Shown piece by piece: positions 14,927-18,279 of a stretch of 18,279 nucleotides of DNA. The notes beneath the pieces were generated by a model, which was not told where the DNA came from, searched no databases, and saw nothing but the letters and a program-made list of their open reading frames with translations. A program made the position numbers and the translations under genes. The number at the start of each line of letters is the position of its first letter. Positions within the stretch are counted from its first letter, which is position 1. The stretch is from an uncultured Eubacteriales bacterium (GTDB taxonomy: Bacteria; Bacillota; Clostridia; Oscillospirales; Oscillospiraceae), in contig USAC01000040.1 of the NCBI GenBank assembly GCA_900552475.1, forward strand, positions 1-18,279. Reading direction: 5' to 3'.

Positions 14927-15742
14927 ATGGATAACCGACCCGTGGGGGTGTTCGATTCCGGGCTGGGCGGGCTGACCGCCGCGCGGAAGATCCGCAGCAT
15001 CCTCCCCTCTGAGGACATTATATACTTCGGCGACACGTCCCGTGTGCCCTACGGCGGGCGCAGCCGGGAGATTCTGCTCAAGTACGCGCGGCAGGACGTC
15101 CGCTTCCTGCGCTCGTTCAATATCAAGGCCATCGTCGTGGCCTGCGGCACGGTCTCCACGACCTGTCTGCCGCAGCTGCAGGCGGAGAACGACCTGCCTG
15201 TGCTGGGCGTGGTGGAGCCTGCCTGCCGCCGCGCGGTGGCTGTGTCCAAGACGCGCCACGTCGGCCTGATCGCCACGGCGGCCTCCGTCCGCTCGGGGAC
15301 GTATGAGCAGATCATCCACGCGCTCGACCCGGACGTGACCGTGACGGCGCGCGCCTGCCCGCTGTTCGTGCCGCTGGTGGAAAACGGCCGCTATGAGCGC
15401 GGCGACGTTGTGATTGAGACGGTCGCGCGCGAGTATCTCGAGCCGATCCGCGGCAGCGGCATTGACACGCTGATCCTCGGCTGTACGCACTATCCGCTGC
15501 TGATGGACCTGATCGGCGAGATCATGGGGCCGGAGGTGACGCTGATCGACACCGGCGAGGAGGCCGCGTGGGAGCTCAAGCGCACGCTGAAGGCGAAGAA
15601 TCTTCTCTCCGACTGCGCGCAGGAGGGGACGACGACGCTCTACGCAAGCGACCAGCCGGAGGACTTCGGCTCGATGGCGAAGCACTTCCTGCAGGAGGAG
15701 CTCACAAGCCCCGTGCTGCAGGTGAACATCGACCGGTATTGA
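14927..15742 (+). CDS. murI: MurI, glutamate racemase
   Basis: MurI makes D-glutamate from L-glutamate for peptidoglycan. The 271-residue protein has the N-terminal GVFDSGLGGLT with Asp10 and Ser11, the FGDTSRVPYG signature at 34-43, and the two catalytic cysteines: Cys73 in VACGTVST and Cys186 in ILGCTHYP, followed by His188. The first Cys motif is normally ACNT; here the Asn is Gly74, a variant whose effect is not clear from sequence. The ATG at 14927 has GGAGG (14914-14918) 8 nt upstream. It leads the murI-ywiB-argS cluster. Confidence 0.94.
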   Translation: MDNRPVGVFDSGLGGLTAARKIRSILPSEDIIYFGDTSRVPYGGRSREILLKYARQDVRFLRSFNIKAIVVACGTVSTTCLPQLQAENDLPVLGVVEPACRRAVAVSKTRHVGLIATAASVRSGTYEQIIHALDPDVTVTARACPLFVPLVENGRYERGDVVIETVAREYLEPIRGSGIDTLILGCTHYPLLMDLIGEIMGPEVTLIDTGEEAAWELKRTLKAKNLLSDCAQEGTTTLYASDQPEDFGSMAKHFLQEELTSPVLQVNIDRY

Positions 15743-15753
15743 GGGCTGTGCCG

Positions 15754-16176
15754 ATGGATGGAAGAGTGAATGTGCGCGTTGTGACGCGTAACCGCATCGG
15801 CGGCGAGGAGGAGACGCTGCGCTTTGCGGGCGAGGGCGTGCTGCGCCGCCGCCCGGGCGGCTGGCTCCTGCACTACGATGCCGTGAGCGAGACGGACGGG
15901 ACGGTGACGGAGTCCTCCGTCCGCCTGACGGATGAGCCCATACACATCGCCCTGCGCAGCGGGGCCTGCCTGCTGCACCTCGACCCCGAGACACAGACGC
16001 AGGCGCGCCTGCTCGAGGGGGAGCAGGACAGCACGCCCATGACCGTCACCACGCGCGAAGCTGAGTGGCGGCTCGACGCGCCGGACGAGGGGCAGATCAT
16101 CATGCACTATCTGCTGACGCTGGGCGGGGCGCCCGTCTCCGACCTGCACGTCAGCTTATACCTAACGAAACGATAA
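15754..16176 (+). CDS. DUF1934 (YwiB-like) protein
   Basis: This 140-residue protein resembles the DUF1934/YwiB family, small beta-barrel proteins with a lipocalin-like fold and no proven function. The sequence alternates beta strands (MDGRVNVRVVTRN, GGWLLHYDAVSE, EWRLDAPDEGQIIMHYLL, DLHVSLYLTKR), and the end ISDL-like VSDLHVSLYL pattern is typical. It ends 14 bp before argS, as ywiB does in Bacillus, which supports the call. The ATG at 15754 is chosen for its fit to the family start; the GAGGG overlapping the murI stop is a modest ribosome binding site. It is translated between murI and argS, probably from the same mRNA. Confidence 0.82.
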   Translation: MDGRVNVRVVTRNRIGGEEETLRFAGEGVLRRRPGGWLLHYDAVSETDGTVTESSVRLTDEPIHIALRSGACLLHLDPETQTQARLLEGEQDSTPMTVTTREAEWRLDAPDEGQIIMHYLLTLGGAPVSDLHVSLYLTKR

Positions 16177-16190
16177 GGAGAAGAATCGCT

Positions 16191-17933
16191 ATGAATATGA
16201 TCCAGAGCGCCAAGGACCAGGTACTGGCCCTGACCATGACCGCCTATGAGACCGCCGCTGCTGAGGGGCTGCTGCCCGCGGATGTCTCGGTGAAGCCCTC
16301 CGTGGAGATTCCGAAGGATACCGCCAACGGCGACTATACGACGACCTTCTGTCTCGCCGCGGCGAAGGCGCTGCACAAGAATCCCCGTCAGGTCGCGCAG
16401 ATCCTGATGGACCACATGCAGCTCGAGGGTTCCTATTTCACGACCGTCGAGATGGCCGGGCCGGGCTTTCTGAACTTCCGGCTGGGTGATAAGTGGTTCG
16501 GCGACACGGTCGCCTGCGTCGAGCGCGAGGGCGCGGACTACGGCAGCAGCGACATGCTCGCCGGGAAGAAGTATATGGTGGAGTTCGTCTCCGCCAATCC
16601 GACCGGCCCCATGCACATGGGCAACGCCCGCGGCGGCGTGCTTGGCGATACGCTCGCGAGCGTCTTGCAGAAGTCCGGCGCAGACGTCTGGCGCGAGTTC
16701 TATGTCAACGACGCGGGCAACCAGATCGAGAAGTTTGCCAAGAGTCTGGAGGCGCGCTACTTCCAGATCATCAAGGGCGAGGATGCGGTCGAGTTCCCCG
16801 AGGACGGCTACCATGGAGACGATATCCGCGAGCTGGCGCAGCTGTTTTATGAGCAGGAGGGCGAGAAGTACCTCGACTGCGACGAGAAGACCCGCCACGA
16901 CGCGCTCGCGCGCTTCGGCCTTGACCGCAACATCCCGAAGATGAAGAGCGACCTTGAGCGCTACGGCATCCGCTACGACCAGTGGTTCTTTGAGTCCAGC
17001 CTGCATGAGAGCGGGTATGTGGCCGATTCCGTTCAGGCGCTGACCGACCTCGGCTATACCTATGAAAAGGACGGCGCGCTCTGGCTCAAGACGTCCGAGA
17101 TCCTCGCGGCGAACCTGCGCAAGGCGGGCAAGAGCGAGGAGGCCATCGAAAAGCTCGGCCTGAAGGACGACGTGCTGCGCCGCGCGAACGGGTTCTACAC
17201 CTACTTTGCCGCCGACATCGCCTATCACCGCAACAAATTCGCCGTCCGCGGCTTCGACAAGGTCATCAACATCTGGGGCGCCGACCACCACGGCCACGTC
17301 GCCCGCCTGAAGGGCGCGATGGACGCGCTGGGGCTCGACGGCGAGAACCGGCTGGACATCGTGCTGATGCAGCTGGTGAAGCTCGTGCGCGACGGCGAGG
17401 TCGTCCGCATGTCGAAGCGCACCGGCAAGGCCATCAGTCTGACGGATCTGCTCGACGAGATCCCTGTGGACGCCTGCCGCTACTTCTTCAACGCCAAGCC
17501 CGAGACGCAGATGGAGTTCGACCTCGGTCTTGCCGTGCGTGAGGACAGCGAGAACCCAGTCTACTATGTCCAGTACGCCCACGCGCGTATCTGCACGCTG
17601 CTGAAAAATCTCGCATCCGAGGGCTACACCGTGCCCGCCGCGAGTGAGGTCGACTTCAGCCTGCTCTCCGGTGACGCGGAGAAGGCGCTCATCAAGCAGC
17701 TCGCGCATTACAGCGAGGTGGTGCGGCTCGCCGCGCGCGACTACGATCCGAGCCACATCAACCGCTACCTCACGGAGCTGGCCGCCGCGTTCCACAAGTT
17801 CTACACGGTCTGCCGCATCAAGGGCGAGGAGAAGCCCGTGCTGCTGGCGCGCCTGAAGCTGGCGGATGCCGCCCGCGCCGTGCTGAAAAACGGCATGGTG
17901 CTCATCGGCTGCTCCGCCCCGGAGAAGATGTAA
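16191..17933 (+). CDS. argS: ArgS, arginyl-tRNA synthetase
   Basis: ArgS charges tRNA(Arg) with arginine. The 580-residue protein has an N-terminal Add1 domain (about 1-100), the class I catalytic core with the HIGH-type motif HMGN at 142-145 (NPTGPMHMGNARGG), and the KMSKS-type motif RMSKR at 406-410. The C-terminal helical DALR anticodon-binding domain (from about 465) ends with the usual APEKM. AAGGAG overlaps the stop codon of the upstream DUF1934 gene, and the ATG at 16191 follows 10 nt later. It is the last gene of the cluster and is followed by two hairpins. Confidence 0.97.
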   Translation: MNMIQSAKDQVLALTMTAYETAAAEGLLPADVSVKPSVEIPKDTANGDYTTTFCLAAAKALHKNPRQVAQILMDHMQLEGSYFTTVEMAGPGFLNFRLGDKWFGDTVACVEREGADYGSSDMLAGKKYMVEFVSANPTGPMHMGNARGGVLGDTLASVLQKSGADVWREFYVNDAGNQIEKFAKSLEARYFQIIKGEDAVEFPEDGYHGDDIRELAQLFYEQEGEKYLDCDEKTRHDALARFGLDRNIPKMKSDLERYGIRYDQWFFESSLHESGYVADSVQALTDLGYTYEKDGALWLKTSEILAANLRKAGKSEEAIEKLGLKDDVLRRANGFYTYFAADIAYHRNKFAVRGFDKVINIWGADHHGHVARLKGAMDALGLDGENRLDIVLMQLVKLVRDGEVVRMSKRTGKAISLTDLLDEIPVDACRYFFNAKPETQMEFDLGLAVREDSENPVYYVQYAHARICTLLKNLASEGYTVPAASEVDFSLLSGDAEKALIKQLAHYSEVVRLAARDYDPSHINRYLTELAAAFHKFYTVCRIKGEEKPVLLARLKLADAARAVLKNGMVLIGCSAPEKM

Positions 17934-17939
17934 CATTCG

Positions 17940-17970
17940 TGCCTAAAAAGGCTTACAGCCTTTTTAGGCA
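17940..17970. other. First hairpin after argS
   Basis: TGCCTAAAAAGGC (17940-17952) pairs perfectly with 17958-17970 around TTACA. It is followed by GTACG, not a T run. It precedes the real terminator by 5 bp. Confidence 0.7.
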
Positions 17971-17975
17971 GTACG

Positions 17976-18015
17976 AAAGGATCCCCGCGGACAAAGTCCG
18001 CGGGGATCCTTTTTT
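17976..18015 (+). terminator. Rho-independent terminator of argS
   Basis: AAAGGATCCCCGCGGAC (17976-17992) pairs with 17996-18012 around AAA and is followed by a T run (18010-18015). The stem base AAAGGATCCC is shared with the rnf operon terminator at 4607-4652. Confidence 0.94.
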
Positions 18016-18198
18016 AGTCTCACAGAGTTCGCGGCTCGGGGGCCGCAAATAAAGTTCAATCATATTTCGCGGCGGCGTGTACGCCGCGAAATATTCCCTG
18101 CGCGCAGCGAGTGTCGCAGTCCCGCCGCAAGCGGCGGGGCGAGGCGCGGAGCGAAGCGAATCTCTTTCCCCCAAAAGGCCATCGGTCTTTTGGGGGAA
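18016..18198 (+). repeat. Modular multi-hairpin intergenic repeat, copy C
   Basis: This is the clearest copy. It begins with the 31 nt (18016-18046) that are identical to copy A. H1 is GCGGC/GCCGC (18031-18046). The linker AAATAAAGTTCAATC leads into H2, a 13-bp stem (18062-18074 with 18082-18094) with loop GCGTGTA. The next linker, CTGCGCGCAGCGAGTGTCGCAG (18099-18119), can pair its ends. H3 is CCCGCCGC/GCGGCGGG (18121-18138). The linker GGCGCGGAGCGAAGCGAAT leads to H4, a 15-bp stem (18166-18180 with 18184-18198). It follows the argS terminator directly. No gene is apparent here. Confidence 0.8.
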
Positions 18199-18279
18199 GT
18201 GTAAGCGGCGCGGGGGCGCGGGCCGCCCCGGGGGGCGGGGGGGGTGGAGGGGGGGGGGGGTTGTGGGGCGGGTGGGTGG
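18199..18279. other. G-rich low-complexity tail, probable artefact
   Basis: The last 80 bases become almost pure G with a few T, A and C, including runs of eight or more G. This is unlike any other part of the window and looks like a sequencing or assembly artefact at a contig end. Confidence 0.7.

Noticed and set aside
16107..17936. Long minus-strand open frame opposite argS
   Set aside because: It is an antisense shadow of argS, which has clear catalytic motifs, and has no ribosome binding site or domain.

Overview
The window looks like a chromosomal contig end from a GC-rich, spore-forming Clostridia member, most likely of the Oscillospiraceae/Oscillospirales type. The reasons are an Rnf complex in the order C-D-G-E-A-B, a CtsR/ClpC stress operon with CtsR operators, the spore maturation pair spmA-spmB, a SpoVT/AbrB regulator, strong AGGAGG ribosome binding sites and GC-rich codon use. 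Assignment to a genus is not possible from this sequence alone.

Layout. (1) 1-4602, plus strand: rnfC (5' end cut off by the window), rnfD, rnfG, rnfE, rnfA and rnfB, tightly packed, with a perfect 21-bp terminator at 4607-4652. The products form the membrane ferredoxin:NAD+ oxidoreductase that couples electron flow to ion pumping. (2) 4862-6601, minus strand: a 579-residue membrane-anchored protein of unknown function. (3) 6767-10345, plus strand: ctsR, an mcsA-like gene and clpC, behind a sigma-A-type promoter flanked by two CtsR operators. The arginine kinase gene mcsB is not in this operon. (4) 10521-10807: a monocistronic 57-residue 2[4Fe-4S] ferredoxin with its own promoter and terminator, a candidate soluble electron carrier for Rnf. 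(5) 10809-12440: a TrmN6-type tRNA methyltransferase and rsmI. They are followed by a convergent abrB-like gene (12723-12968, minus), an order that resembles the Bacillus yabB-yabC-abrB neighbourhood. (6) 13142-14244: spmA-spmB. (7) 14341-14751, minus: an acidic protein of unknown function. (8) 14927-17933, plus: murI, a ywiB-like DUF1934 gene and argS, with a terminator. (9) 18199-18279: a G-rich low-complexity tail that is probably an artefact at the contig end.

The most interesting non-coding signal is a modular intergenic repeat found three times in full (4651-4807 reversed, 12508-12680, 18016-18198) and once as a probable remnant (14245-14302). Each full copy is a series of hairpins joined by conserved linkers. 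The stem sequences differ between copies but stay complementary, and one loop is always 7 nt. Every convergent gene junction in the window carries a copy, next to terminators. No tRNA, rRNA, CRISPR array, transposase or phage gene was seen.
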